DNA from: Clostridia bacterium
Lineage (GTDB): Bacteria > Bacillota > Clostridia > Oscillospirales > CAG-272
NCBI GenBank assembly: GCA_017452565.1
Contig: JAFTMF010000177.1
Location: 1-13,415 of the forward strand
Direction of reading: 5' to 3'
DNA length: 13,415 bases
In this document: positions 7,390 to 13,415 of the stretch, in pieces
How the letters are laid out: every line of letters starts with the position of its first letter
Numbering within the stretch: the first letter of the stretch is position 1
Position numbers and translations under genes: made by a program
Notes under the pieces: generated by a model
The model's database searches: none
What the model saw: the letters and a program-made list of their open reading frames with translations, nothing else
What the model was told of the DNA's origin: nothing

Positions 7390-8394
7390 TTAATTTGCCG
7401 CTCCGAAGAAGATGTCCTTTTGCACGGGACGGTAGAAGAGGTGTTTGATCTCCTCTCGGTCGGTGGTGAGGGCTAAAATCCACATGAGTTTAGTGGCGAC
7501 CGCCTCAATGGTCATATCGTAGGCCTCGATGAGATCGTAGGTCTCCTTTACTCGATATCCTACCTCATACACGCCCATGTCACTGCCTTCGTGAGGGACT
7601 TGGGTGGTCATCACAATGGTCTTGCCTGCATCCAGAAAATCACGGATGGCCTCAGTGAAGTCGGCGTCATCGTAGCAGGGAAGTCCTCCTACACCAAAGG
7701 ATTCGATGACCAGTGCATCGTAATGGGCCTTCAGATAGCCAAAAATGGCGGGATCCATCCCCGGAATCAGCTTTAGTACGTAAACCTGCGGATTCAGCTT
7801 GTGATAGAAGATGGGATCACCTTCCACCTTTTCTTCAATAAAGTAGTAGAGCACGCCCTCGCGGATGCGGGCGATCTCGGGAAAATCGATGGAGGAGAAG
7901 GCGTTATAGGATTTGGTACGGGTCTTACGGGCACGGGTGCCCAGGATCACCTTGTTATCGAAAACGATGTGCACGCCGTTTGCACGATGATCCGCCGCAA
8001 AGAGAAAAGCGGAGATCAGATTGCTGCGGGCATCGGTGTCACGGGAGTAGATGGATTTTTGCGAGCCGGTAAGTACCACAGGCTTTTTGCTGTTCTGGAT
8101 CAGATAGGACAGCGCAGCGGCGGTGTAGGCCATCGTGTCGGTGCCGTGGGTGACCACGAATCCGTCGTAATCGGCGTAGTGATCCTCCACCGCTTTGGCG
8201 ATTTTCAGCCATTCGGGATAGCGGAGATTGGTGCTGTCCAAATTACAGACCTGCAGAGTGTCCACCGCACAGATTGCTGCCACTTCGGGAACGAATGCCA
8301 GCAGTTCTTCGGAGGTAATTTGGGGAACCAGCCCGGCATTGGTTGCCTTGGAGGCGATAGTGCCGCCGGTGGCAAGAAGTAAAATCTTTTTCAT
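7390..8394 (-). CDS. ansA: L-asparaginase, type I-like (cytoplasmic)
   Basis: L-asparaginase hydrolyses L-asparagine to aspartate and ammonia. The protein has 334 residues, the usual size, with no signal peptide, so it is the cytoplasmic type. The first catalytic threonine is T12 in ATGGTIAS; the second motif THGTDTM (82-88) supplies T85 and D86. S54 (LDSTNL) would bind substrate, and K157 in RARKTRT probably completes the second triad. The start is ATG with AAAGGA about 10 nt upstream. It lies 38 nt after the dipeptidase and 64 nt before thrC. Aspartate is the precursor of the threonine pathway, so a shared operon with thrC and a peptidase is metabolically sensible, though this link is inference. 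A glutaminase side activity cannot be judged. Confidence 0.94.
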   Translation of the reverse strand: MKKILLLATGGTIASKATNAGLVPQITSEELLAFVPEVAAICAVDTLQVCNLDSTNLRYPEWLKIAKAVEDHYADYDGFVVTHGTDTMAYTAAALSYLIQNSKKPVVLTGSQKSIYSRDTDARSNLISAFLFAADHRANGVHIVFDNKVILGTRARKTRTKSYNAFSSIDFPEIARIREGVLYYFIEEKVEGDPIFYHKLNPQVYVLKLIPGMDPAIFGYLKAHYDALVIESFGVGGLPCYDDADFTEAIRDFLDAGKTIVMTTQVPHEGSDMGVYEVGYRVKETYDLIEAYDMTIEAVATKLMWILALTTDREEIKHLFYRPVQKDIFFGAAN

Positions 8395-8432
8395 AGGGGA
8401 AAATCCTTTCCTGAATTATGTAGGAGAGGGAA

Positions 8433-9314
8433 TCAGAACGGTATATTCTGCCGCGCAAAGAAATCGGCGGCGTTTTGATAGAGGAGTTTGTGTAGCAGCT
8501 CTTCCGGCCAACCGCAACTGCGGAGATAGTCGGCAAGTGCGGGAATGTCACGGATGGTAGCCACGCCGTCGGGGGTGGTGTCGATGCCGTCCCAGTCAGC
8601 GCCAATGGCAATCACGTCCTCGCCATCCAAGGAGAGATAATGCTCCAAATGGCGACGGATGGTTTCCATATTGCATTCTCCATCCGACAGATGAGGAGGA
8701 CAGAAGGATAGTCCCACGATACCGCCGCTTCGGGCAATCTCACGGAAATACTCGTCGGGGAGATTGCGACCGAGATTTTGCAGTGAACGGGCGCAAGAAT
8801 GGCTGGCGATGACCGGTTTTCCCTTTTGCTCGGCAATTTCCAGAATCTCCTTTGCCATCTTGTCGGAGGCGTGGGAGAGATCGGGGGTGATGCCATTGTC
8901 AAAGGCTCTGCAGACGATCTCCCGACCCAGTGCGGTCAGACCGTTTGTGGTATTCCACGCACCGCCAATGAGATTGTCACCTGCCCAAACGGGGTTCATC
9001 AGTTTTACCCCTGCACCTGCAAGGGCTTCCACCCGCTGAGGCTGATCGCCGATGAGACTGCCGTTTTCTACGGCGAGAATGCAACTGAAATTCTCGGGCA
9101 GATCGGACAGCACGTCCAAGTGTGTGCGGCACTTCCAAAAAATATCGTAGGCGTCATCGGCAGAGAGAGAGGGATAGCTGAACACCGCCAACACCTGTGT
9201 GTACTTTTCAAAGGGATGATCGGCAAGATCCACCATCATCCCGCTATTCACTAAAGATTTGCGCTTATGCATAACGATGGGAAGAGTGTCGCAATGAAGA
9301 TCAAAATATTTCAT
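8433..9314 (-). CDS. Membrane-dipeptidase-family (M19) zinc dipeptidase
   Basis: This peptidase-family M19 (renal dipeptidase) enzyme is a TIM-barrel binuclear zinc hydrolase that cleaves dipeptides, including some with D-residues. The protein has 293 residues, short for the family, and has no signal peptide or lipobox, so it is cytoplasmic. The metal ligands are all visible: H7-x-D9, bridging E83 in AVENG, H148 in PDLSHAS, and H172 in ASHSCARS. The family GSDFDG loop appears as GADWDG (239-244). The start is ATG with GGAGAG about 6 nt upstream. It sits between yraN (18 nt) and the asparaginase (38 nt), so it probably shares their transcript. A role in recycling imported or cell-wall dipeptides is likely; the exact substrate is not readable. 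Confidence 0.93.
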   Translation of the reverse strand: MKYFDLHCDTLPIVMHKRKSLVNSGMMVDLADHPFEKYTQVLAVFSYPSLSADDAYDIFWKCRTHLDVLSDLPENFSCILAVENGSLIGDQPQRVEALAGAGVKLMNPVWAGDNLIGGAWNTTNGLTALGREIVCRAFDNGITPDLSHASDKMAKEILEIAEQKGKPVIASHSCARSLQNLGRNLPDEYFREIARSGGIVGLSFCPPHLSDGECNMETIRRHLEHYLSLDGEDVIAIGADWDGIDTTPDGVATIRDIPALADYLRSCGWPEELLHKLLYQNAADFFARQNIPF

Positions 9315-9332
9315 AGAGTCTCTCCAACTTTG

Positions 9333-9758
9333 TTAGCCGCGGAAGGCGGCAGGGTAATAGCGGATGGTCAATGCCATCCACTCTTCCGATCCGTGCTCGG
9401 TAATCGCTTCCACGGGGGACATATAGACCTCGGCAACGTCCAGCCGCGGCTTTTTTGGATTGCCGGTGCGACGGATGTATTCCCTTGCGGCGTATAGCAG
9501 ATGCTCACGTTTTGTCGCATTGACCGCCATAGCAGGTCTGCCGAATCGGCGGATCTGATCTCCCTCGGTGCGACCCTTCACCTCTACGAACAGGAGGGTG
9601 GTATCATTCTCGGCAATCAGATCAATCTCACCGCCCTTGACGGTAAAACCTTGCTGTACGATGGTATATCCCTGTGCCGTCAGATAATCGGCTACAGCAG
9701 ACTCGCAGAATCTGCCGATGCCCCGACGCTCAGCGGGGGAATGATGAGATGTGCTCAT
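9333..9758 (-). CDS. yraN: YraN/UPF0102 family nuclease-like protein
   Basis: This is a 141-residue member of the UPF0102 (YraN) family, predicted to have a Holliday-resolvase-like PD-(D/E)xK nuclease fold. The core residues are present: E19 in the first helix (FCESAVADYL), E44 and D46 in GGEIDLI, and E59/K61 in FVEVKGRT. The function is not firmly established; the fold suggests DNA or RNA cleavage. The ATG overlaps the rnhB stop as ATGA, so the two are translationally coupled. The rnhB-yraN pairing is common in bacteria and points to nucleic-acid maintenance. No membrane segment is seen. Confidence 0.92.
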   Translation of the reverse strand: MSTSHHSPAERRGIGRFCESAVADYLTAQGYTIVQQGFTVKGGEIDLIAENDTTLLFVEVKGRTEGDQIRRFGRPAMAVNATKREHLLYAAREYIRRTGNPKKPRLDVAEVYMSPVEAITEHGSEEWMALTIRYYPAAFRG

Positions 9759-10360
9759 TTGTCTTTATCCAAAAACTTCAAAAAGGTTTTGCGGTGGATG
9801 GGAGAGGGCCCCAGCTCCCGCACCAAGTTCATATGTAAGGGCGTAGGATAGCCCTTGTGCTTCTCCAGCTGATATTGGGGATATTCTTTTGCAAGCTCTG
9901 CCATTACACGGTCACGGCTGACTTTGGCCAAAATGGACGCAGCTGCAATGGACATAGAAAGAGCGTCGCCTTTTACCACGGTCTTGGTGTCCATCGGGAA
10001 TTCCCGTGCCACGTTACCGTCCACCAGCACCAGATCGGGGGTAGGGGAGAGCTTCGCCACCGCACGGCGCATAGCCAGCTGGGAGGCGTTGAGAATGTTC
10101 AGCTCGTCGATCTCCTCGGGAGTAGCATAGGCGATTCCATAAGAGAGGGCTTCCTTGCAGATCACGTCGAACAGAGCTTCCCGCTTCTTTTCGGTGAGTT
10201 TTTTGGAATCGTTGAGTCCGTCGATTACAAGCCCCATGGGCAAGATCACGGCGGCAGCATAAACGGGACCTGCAAGCGGTCCGCGCCCTGCTTCGTCGGT
10301 ACCGGCAATGACGGTATAGCCGGCCTCCAGAGCGGCACTTTCAAATTCATAGCTGGGCAT
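9755..10360 (-). CDS. rnhB: Ribonuclease HII
   Basis: RNase HII cleaves RNA in RNA-DNA hybrids and incises at single ribonucleotides embedded in DNA. With the start at ATG 10360 the protein has 201 residues. That start has a strong GGAGGT 5 nt upstream and lies 1 nt past the rbgA stop. A longer reading to 10423 would add 21 residues overlapping the rbgA 3' end and match nothing in the family, so it is rejected. The catalytic acids are D22 and E23 (TDEAGRGPLAGPV), D114 (LVLVDGN) and D132 (KGDALSMSIAAASILAKVSRD). The DSKKLTEKKRE motif is at 51-61. It is in the canonical rbgA-rnhB order and overlaps yraN by 4 nt. Confidence 0.96.
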   Translation of the reverse strand: MPSYEFESAALEAGYTVIAGTDEAGRGPLAGPVYAAAVILPMGLVIDGLNDSKKLTEKKREALFDVICKEALSYGIAYATPEEIDELNILNASQLAMRRAVAKLSPTPDLVLVDGNVAREFPMDTKTVVKGDALSMSIAAASILAKVSRDRVMAELAKEYPQYQLEKHKGYPTPLHMNLVRELGPSPIHRKTFLKFLDKDK

Positions 10361-10361
10361 A

Positions 10362-11231
10362 TTATACCTCCGGGGGAACTTCCAGGCTGATCCGTCCGAT
10401 CTTAACACCACGGAACTCGTCAATCAGCATATTGGCGGTGCGATCGTAGTCGATCTCGCCGCCACGGATGAGGAAGCCGCGCTTTCTGCCGATGAGCTCA
10501 AAGAGCTCCCAATCCTCCAGTCCGTCCCAATCCTCGGGAGTGAGCTTGTAGCGCTCGGCAAGGGCATTCGGCGCGATCTTCCGCAGTCTGCCGCAGAGGA
10601 TCACCGCCATCTCGTCCAGATTCAGGACGTCATCCTTGATGGCGCCGGTGAGGGCGAGGTTCTGTCCAACGATTTCATCCTCGAACTTAGGCCACAGCAC
10701 GCCGGGCATATCTAATAGCTCAATGCCGTAGGGGGTCTTTACCCACTGTTTATCCACGGTGACACCGGGACGGTTTTCCACCTTTGCCTTTTTCGTGCCG
10801 GAGCAAGCATTGATGAAGGAAGATTTCCCCACGTTGGGGATACCTACCACCATAGCACGCAGCGCCTTGCCCTGCATACCCTTGGACTCATAACGAGCCA
10901 GCTTGTCAGCCATCAGTTCGCGGACGGCAGGGACGATGCCGTCCATGCCGTTCTTGGAAATGAAGTCGCACAGCAGGCAAGGGATGCCTTTTTCGGCGTA
11001 GTAAGCCTTCCACCGTGCATTGATGGTGGGATTAGCCATACCCGCCTTGCTGAGCAGTACCAGACGGGGCTTGTTTTTACAGATGCGGTCTACCTCGGGA
11101 TTCTTGGACGAGGTGGGAATGCGCGCATCGAGAATTTCGATGACAAGATCCACCAGCGGCAGACATTCTGCCATCATACGGCGGGTTTTCGCCATATGAC
11201 CGGGGAACCATTGAATAATATTGGAAGGCAT
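10362..11231 (-). CDS. rbgA: RbgA/YlqF, circularly permuted ribosome-biogenesis GTPase
   Basis: RbgA is a GTPase needed for late 50S subunit assembly. The protein has 289 residues. The family N-terminus is QWFPGHMAKTRR (7-18). The G motifs come in permuted order: G4 at 61-64, a G5-like SK near 92, G1 GIPNVGKS (130-137), G2 around T158 (RPGVTVDKQW), and G3 DMPG (174-177). The C-terminal domain (GRKRGFLIRGGEIDYDRTANMLI) is intact. The G4 motif, NKxD in typical members, reads SKAG, losing both the Asn and the specificity Asp; either could arise from one transition. The rest looks functional. The start is ATG with AAGGAGG 6 nt upstream. It lies 23 nt after the fused lepB gene and 1 nt before rnhB, the canonical Firmicutes neighbourhood. 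Confidence 0.95.
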   Translation of the reverse strand: MPSNIIQWFPGHMAKTRRMMAECLPLVDLVIEILDARIPTSSKNPEVDRICKNKPRLVLLSKAGMANPTINARWKAYYAEKGIPCLLCDFISKNGMDGIVPAVRELMADKLARYESKGMQGKALRAMVVGIPNVGKSSFINACSGTKKAKVENRPGVTVDKQWVKTPYGIELLDMPGVLWPKFEDEIVGQNLALTGAIKDDVLNLDEMAVILCGRLRKIAPNALAERYKLTPEDWDGLEDWELFELIGRKRGFLIRGGEIDYDRTANMLIDEFRGVKIGRISLEVPPEV

Positions 11232-11254
11232 AGCTTCCTCCTTGATTTACAAAA

Positions 11255-13108
11255 TTAGTCTACTTTGCCGAAGCGATCCAAGGGAGACAGACGGGTTACC
11301 ACGCGGCCAACCAGCCAGCGCTCGTCAATATATCCCAAAGAGCGGCTGTCCTGAGAATTGTTACGGTTGTCGCCCAAAACGAACACTAGTCCTTCGGGGA
11401 CGGTTCCTTCCCATACGCCATTGGTGGTGGGCAGGCTGAAATGGGACATAGGAACGCCTTCCAGATAGTTGATATAGTCTTCCTCAATCAGATTTCCATC
11501 GATCCAGATCTTCCAATCGTTGAAATCAATTTTGATGTGCTGACCCTCGGTTGCAATCACACGCTTTACCAGGGGCTCTTGGGTGTTGGTAGGCATCTGC
11601 ACGATCACGATATCGCCGTTCTGAGGAGAGTAAAACAGTCCAGAGATCAGAAGCACGTCATAGCCCTGCGACTTGGTGTAAAGGGTATCGTAAGAGCCGG
11701 TTGGCTTGCCGATGAGCGTGGGATACATTGAGCTGCCGATTACGGGGGAATGGCGAACGCCAAGAGTCATCAGAAGCAAAACGGTGACCAGCGCAACTCC
11801 CACAAGCTCTACCCAATCATAGAAGAAGGAAGTGCTGGTGCGGGGTTTTACACTTGCGCCACGAGCGGCGCCCAAGGATTTGGGCGAAGATTTTGAGGTC
11901 ATCAGCTCCATGAGCTCTTCACCCTTGGCCAGCTGCAGACCGGTAGCGGCGGCCGTTTCTTCGCTGTAGACGGCAGGACCTTCTACTTCCGAACGATTAT
12001 TATATAGGAAGAAAGGTACTTTATCAGCAGTATGCGTGCGAATAGAGAGAGGGGTAGGATGATCGGGGAGAACCAATATTTTGAAATCATCCTTGGTTCG
12101 GAGAAGGTACTCGTAAACCGGCTGCAGGATCTCCTGATCGATTTTCTCGATGCAGGCAACCTTATTCTCCAGCTCACCGCGGTGACCGCATTCATCGGGG
12201 CCTTCCACGTGGATGTAAACGTAATCCTGTCCGCGACGGAACGCTTCGATGGCGGCATCGGCTTTGCCCTTGTAGTTGGTGTGGAAGTTGCCGGTAGCGC
12301 CTTCTACGTCCACCGATTCCATTCCTGCGCAAATGGCAATGCCCTTGATCAGGTCAACTGCAGAGATGACAGTAGCCTTCAGTCCCCACTTTTCGTGGAA
12401 GGAGGGAAGGGCAGGCTTCATTCCTGCAGACCACAGCCAAATAGAGTTCGCAGGACGCAGGCCTTTTGCTCGGCGGGCCTCGTTAATGGGATGATGATTG
12501 AGCACGTCATAGGATGCACGCATCAGCTCGTAATAAGGATAGCCGTCAGCCTCGGGATTGGTAGTCAGACAAGGGCCGATCACCTGACCGAGGTGATCGT
12601 GAGGGCGGGCGAAATCCACGGGGGTGGGCGCATTGTCCCACAGCAGGCAGTGACGGTAGGAAATGCCGGTGTAGAAATGGCGATCCCCGCCGCCCAGCGC
12701 TTCTTCCACGGCTTTGATCAGCTCGTCGGCCTCTTCGGTGGAGATCTCGTCGGCAGAATGGTCGAGGATGGTGCGCTCGGTATAATCAATGCCTTCTTCC
12801 TCGGAAAGGGTGACTACGTTGCAGCGAATGGCAGTCATTGTTTCGCTCATAGTAAGACCAATCGACATTGCTTCCAGCGGCGATCGACCCTTGGAATAAA
12901 CCTTCGGATCGTAGGACATAACAGCCAGATTGGCTGTATCGCTTTCGGGCACCATACCAACGGGGACGTTATACACCGTACCCGCAAGGGAGCGAGCGCA
13001 GAGATAGTCCATGCAGGGCTTGTTGGCGGCTTCCATAGGGGAGCGGCCGCCCAGTGCTTCAATTTTTTCATCCGCCATGCCATCGCACAACAAAACCAGA
13101 TATTTCAA
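11255..13108 (-). CDS. Fusion: ApgM-type phosphoglycerate mutase family (possible homoserine kinase) + signal peptidase I
   Basis: This is a single 617-residue frame with no internal stop. Residues 1-403 form a complete archaeal-type cofactor-independent phosphoglycerate mutase (ApgM, COG3635): metal site CDGMAD (8-13), nucleophile S56 in PESDTANLAVM, and later HVEGPDECGH and LPDHPTP. Bacterial relatives are proposed homoserine kinases. A polar linker follows (404-429). Residues 430-451 are one membrane helix, and 452-617 a complete signal peptidase I: S460 in GSSMYPTL, K515 in VKRVIA, and GDNRNNSQDSR (579-589). The expected topology puts the first domain in the cytoplasm and the peptidase outside. 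The start is TTG with AGAGG 8 nt upstream; it gives the family's exact MKYLVLLCDGMAD beginning. It is the first gene of the run and occupies the usual lepB position before rbgA. A free lepB may also start at ATG 11911. Confidence 0.9.
   Translation of the reverse strand: MKYLVLLCDGMADEKIEALGGRSPMEAANKPCMDYLCARSLAGTVYNVPVGMVPESDTANLAVMSYDPKVYSKGRSPLEAMSIGLTMSETMTAIRCNVVTLSEEEGIDYTERTILDHSADEISTEEADELIKAVEEALGGGDRHFYTGISYRHCLLWDNAPTPVDFARPHDHLGQVIGPCLTTNPEADGYPYYELMRASYDVLNHHPINEARRAKGLRPANSIWLWSAGMKPALPSFHEKWGLKATVISAVDLIKGIAICAGMESVDVEGATGNFHTNYKGKADAAIEAFRRGQDYVYIHVEGPDECGHRGELENKVACIEKIDQEILQPVYEYLLRTKDDFKILVLPDHPTPLSIRTHTADKVPFFLYNNRSEVEGPAVYSEETAAATGLQLAKGEELMELMTSKSSPKSLGAARGASVKPRTSTSFFYDWVELVGVALVTVLLLMTLGVRHSPVIGSSMYPTLIGKPTGSYDTLYTKSQGYDVLLISGLFYSPQNGDIVIVQMPTNTQEPLVKRVIATEGQHIKIDFNDWKIWIDGNLIEEDYINYLEGVPMSHFSLPTTNGVWEGTVPEGLVFVLGDNRNNSQDSRSLGYIDERWLVGRVVTRLSPLDRFGKVD
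11909..11926 (-). promoter_or_regulatory. Candidate internal ribosome site and start for a separate signal peptidase
   Basis: At the domain junction, AAGGGTGA (11926-11919) is followed after 7 nt by an in-frame ATG (11911-11909, Met400). Starting here would give a 218-residue protein with a short polar N-terminus, one membrane helix and the whole peptidase, the size of an ordinary signal peptidase I. The motif also encodes residues of the first domain (KGEEL), so it may be coincidence. Confidence 0.4.
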
Positions 13109-13192
13109 AGTAAAAACCTCTTTTCAGGGTAAAGTATCACTTGGTAAACCGGGTGCTTAGTAAATTTTTCGAAAATGAGAATATTCCCAATC

Positions 13193-13221
13193 ATTATAGC
13201 ACAAGCGAAGGAAAAAGTAAA
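13193..13221 (-). promoter_or_regulatory. Promoter of the fused gene and the downstream operon
   Basis: On the minus strand, TTTACT (13221-13216), 17 bp, then a perfect TATAAT (13198-13193). TGC directly before the -10 makes it an extended -10 promoter, which offsets the weaker -35. Transcription should start near 13186, giving a leader of about 78 nt. The leader carries TTTACC twice but no recognisable riboswitch or T-box. No other clear promoter was found for the seven genes down to thrC. Confidence 0.82.
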
Positions 13222-13281
13222 CCGATTTGGCGAAATTTTGACGGAGAAAGAAAAAGTTTTTGCAATTTGTAGTGAAATGAT

Positions 13282-13310
13282 TTGAAAACAGAAAAAATTT
13301 TGGTTAGAAT
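13282..13310 (+). promoter_or_regulatory. Promoter of the partial gene at the right edge
   Basis: TTGAAA (13282-13287), 17 bp, then TAGAAT (13305-13310), a good sigma-A promoter on the plus strand. The start would be near 13316-13318, inside the first arm of the hairpin at 13315-13340. It is divergent from the operon promoter at 13193-13221, with about 60 bp between the two -35 boxes. Confidence 0.75.
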
Positions 13311-13314
13311 GAGA

Positions 13315-13340
13315 AATTCGCTCTCGATAGAGAGCGAATT
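13315..13340. promoter_or_regulatory. Perfect 11-bp inverted repeat at the transcription start (operator or 5' hairpin)
   Basis: AATTCGCTCTC (13315-13325) and GAGAGCGAATT (13330-13340) are perfect inverted repeats around GATA. No T-tract follows on either strand, so it is not a terminator. It begins at the predicted +1 of the plus-strand promoter, so it is either an operator for a dimeric repressor or a stable stem capping the mRNA 5' end. A perfect 10-bp palindrome, ATCTGCAGAT (13351-13360), follows in the leader. Confidence 0.7.
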
Positions 13341-13389
13341 CAAAATGAATATCTGCAGATCAATTAATCTATCCGTATAGGAGGAACTG

Positions 13390-13415
13390 ATGCGTCGCAA
13401 CTTTTCTTTAAAAAA
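13390..13415 (+). CDS. 5' end of an unidentified plus-strand gene, cut by the window edge
   Basis: AGGAGG (13379-13384) lies 5 nt before ATG 13390, which opens MRRNFSLK and then leaves the window. The upstream promoter and the strong ribosome site support a real gene. The basic N-terminus could be the start of a signal peptide or of a DNA-binding or ribosomal protein; eight codons are too few to tell. The leader from the predicted start is about 73 nt. Confidence 0.6.

Noticed and set aside
10361..10423. 21-residue N-terminal extension of RNase HII
   Set aside because: It overlaps the rbgA 3' end and matches nothing in the family. ATG 10360 has a strong GGAGGT and fits the family start.
12032..13132. 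366-codon plus-strand open frame opposite the fused gene
   Set aside because: Same codon-register antisense effect. It also runs out through the operon's leader with no ribosome site.
13109..13192. Riboswitch or T-box in the leader of the operon containing thrC
   Set aside because: The leader is only about 78 nt, with no T-box bulge sequence, no terminator-antiterminator pair and no recognised aptamer core; only a repeated TTTACC was seen.
13194..13400. 68-codon minus-strand open frame in the right-hand intergenic region
   Set aside because: It spans two promoters and the hairpin, needs a TTG start with no ribosome site, and has AT-rich, low-complexity content.

Overview
The window looks like chromosome of a low-to-medium-GC Gram-positive bacterium of the class Clostridia, probably an uncultured gut member of the Oscillospirales/Christensenellales kind (inference). 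The reasons are the tig-clpP-clpX order, the lepB-rbgA-rnhB-yraN block, a DUF1540 mini-protein, AGGAGG-type ribosome sites, sigma-A-like promoters and a GC-rich hairpin repeat of a sort I associate with gut Firmicutes. No phage genes, IS transposase, CRISPR array, tRNA or rRNA were seen.

Layout, left to right. (1) 1-891, plus strand: an AT-rich XRE-type regulator with a TPR-like C-terminal half, its own promoter and two palindromes that could be operators. It ends at a strong terminator facing the clpX terminator. (2) 1016-4421, minus strand: trigger factor, ClpP and ClpX, the protein-folding and ATP-dependent proteolysis cluster, transcribed from a good promoter just upstream of tig. (3) 4536-5249, minus: a calcineurin-like metallophosphoesterase whose terminator contains its own stop codon. 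Divergent to it is a small six-cysteine DUF1540 gene (5326-5517). (4) 5518-5852: intergenic DNA with seven copies of an 18-bp tandem repeat, followed by a pair of inverted hairpin-rich segments (MITE/REP-like). (5) 5853-13108, minus: seven tightly packed genes, probably one operon read from a promoter at 13193-13221. In transcription order they are a fused phosphoglycerate-mutase-family/signal peptidase I gene, rbgA, rnhB, yraN, an M19 dipeptidase, an L-asparaginase and thrC. (6) 13109-13415: a divergent promoter region. On the plus strand a second promoter leads into an 11-bp perfect hairpin and the first codons of a gene that runs off the window.

The most unusual item is the fusion at 11255-13108. 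An intact ApgM-type domain is joined in frame, end to start, to an intact signal peptidase I sitting in its usual place beside rbgA and rnhB. Some bacterial ApgM-type proteins are proposed homoserine kinases (the ThrB2 idea), and thrC lies in the same gene run, so the N-terminal half may make the substrate of threonine synthase. A soluble amino-acid enzyme would then be tethered to the inner face of the membrane by the peptidase's transmembrane segment. An in-frame ATG with a Shine-Dalgarno-like sequence at the junction means a free signal peptidase could also be made from the same gene.
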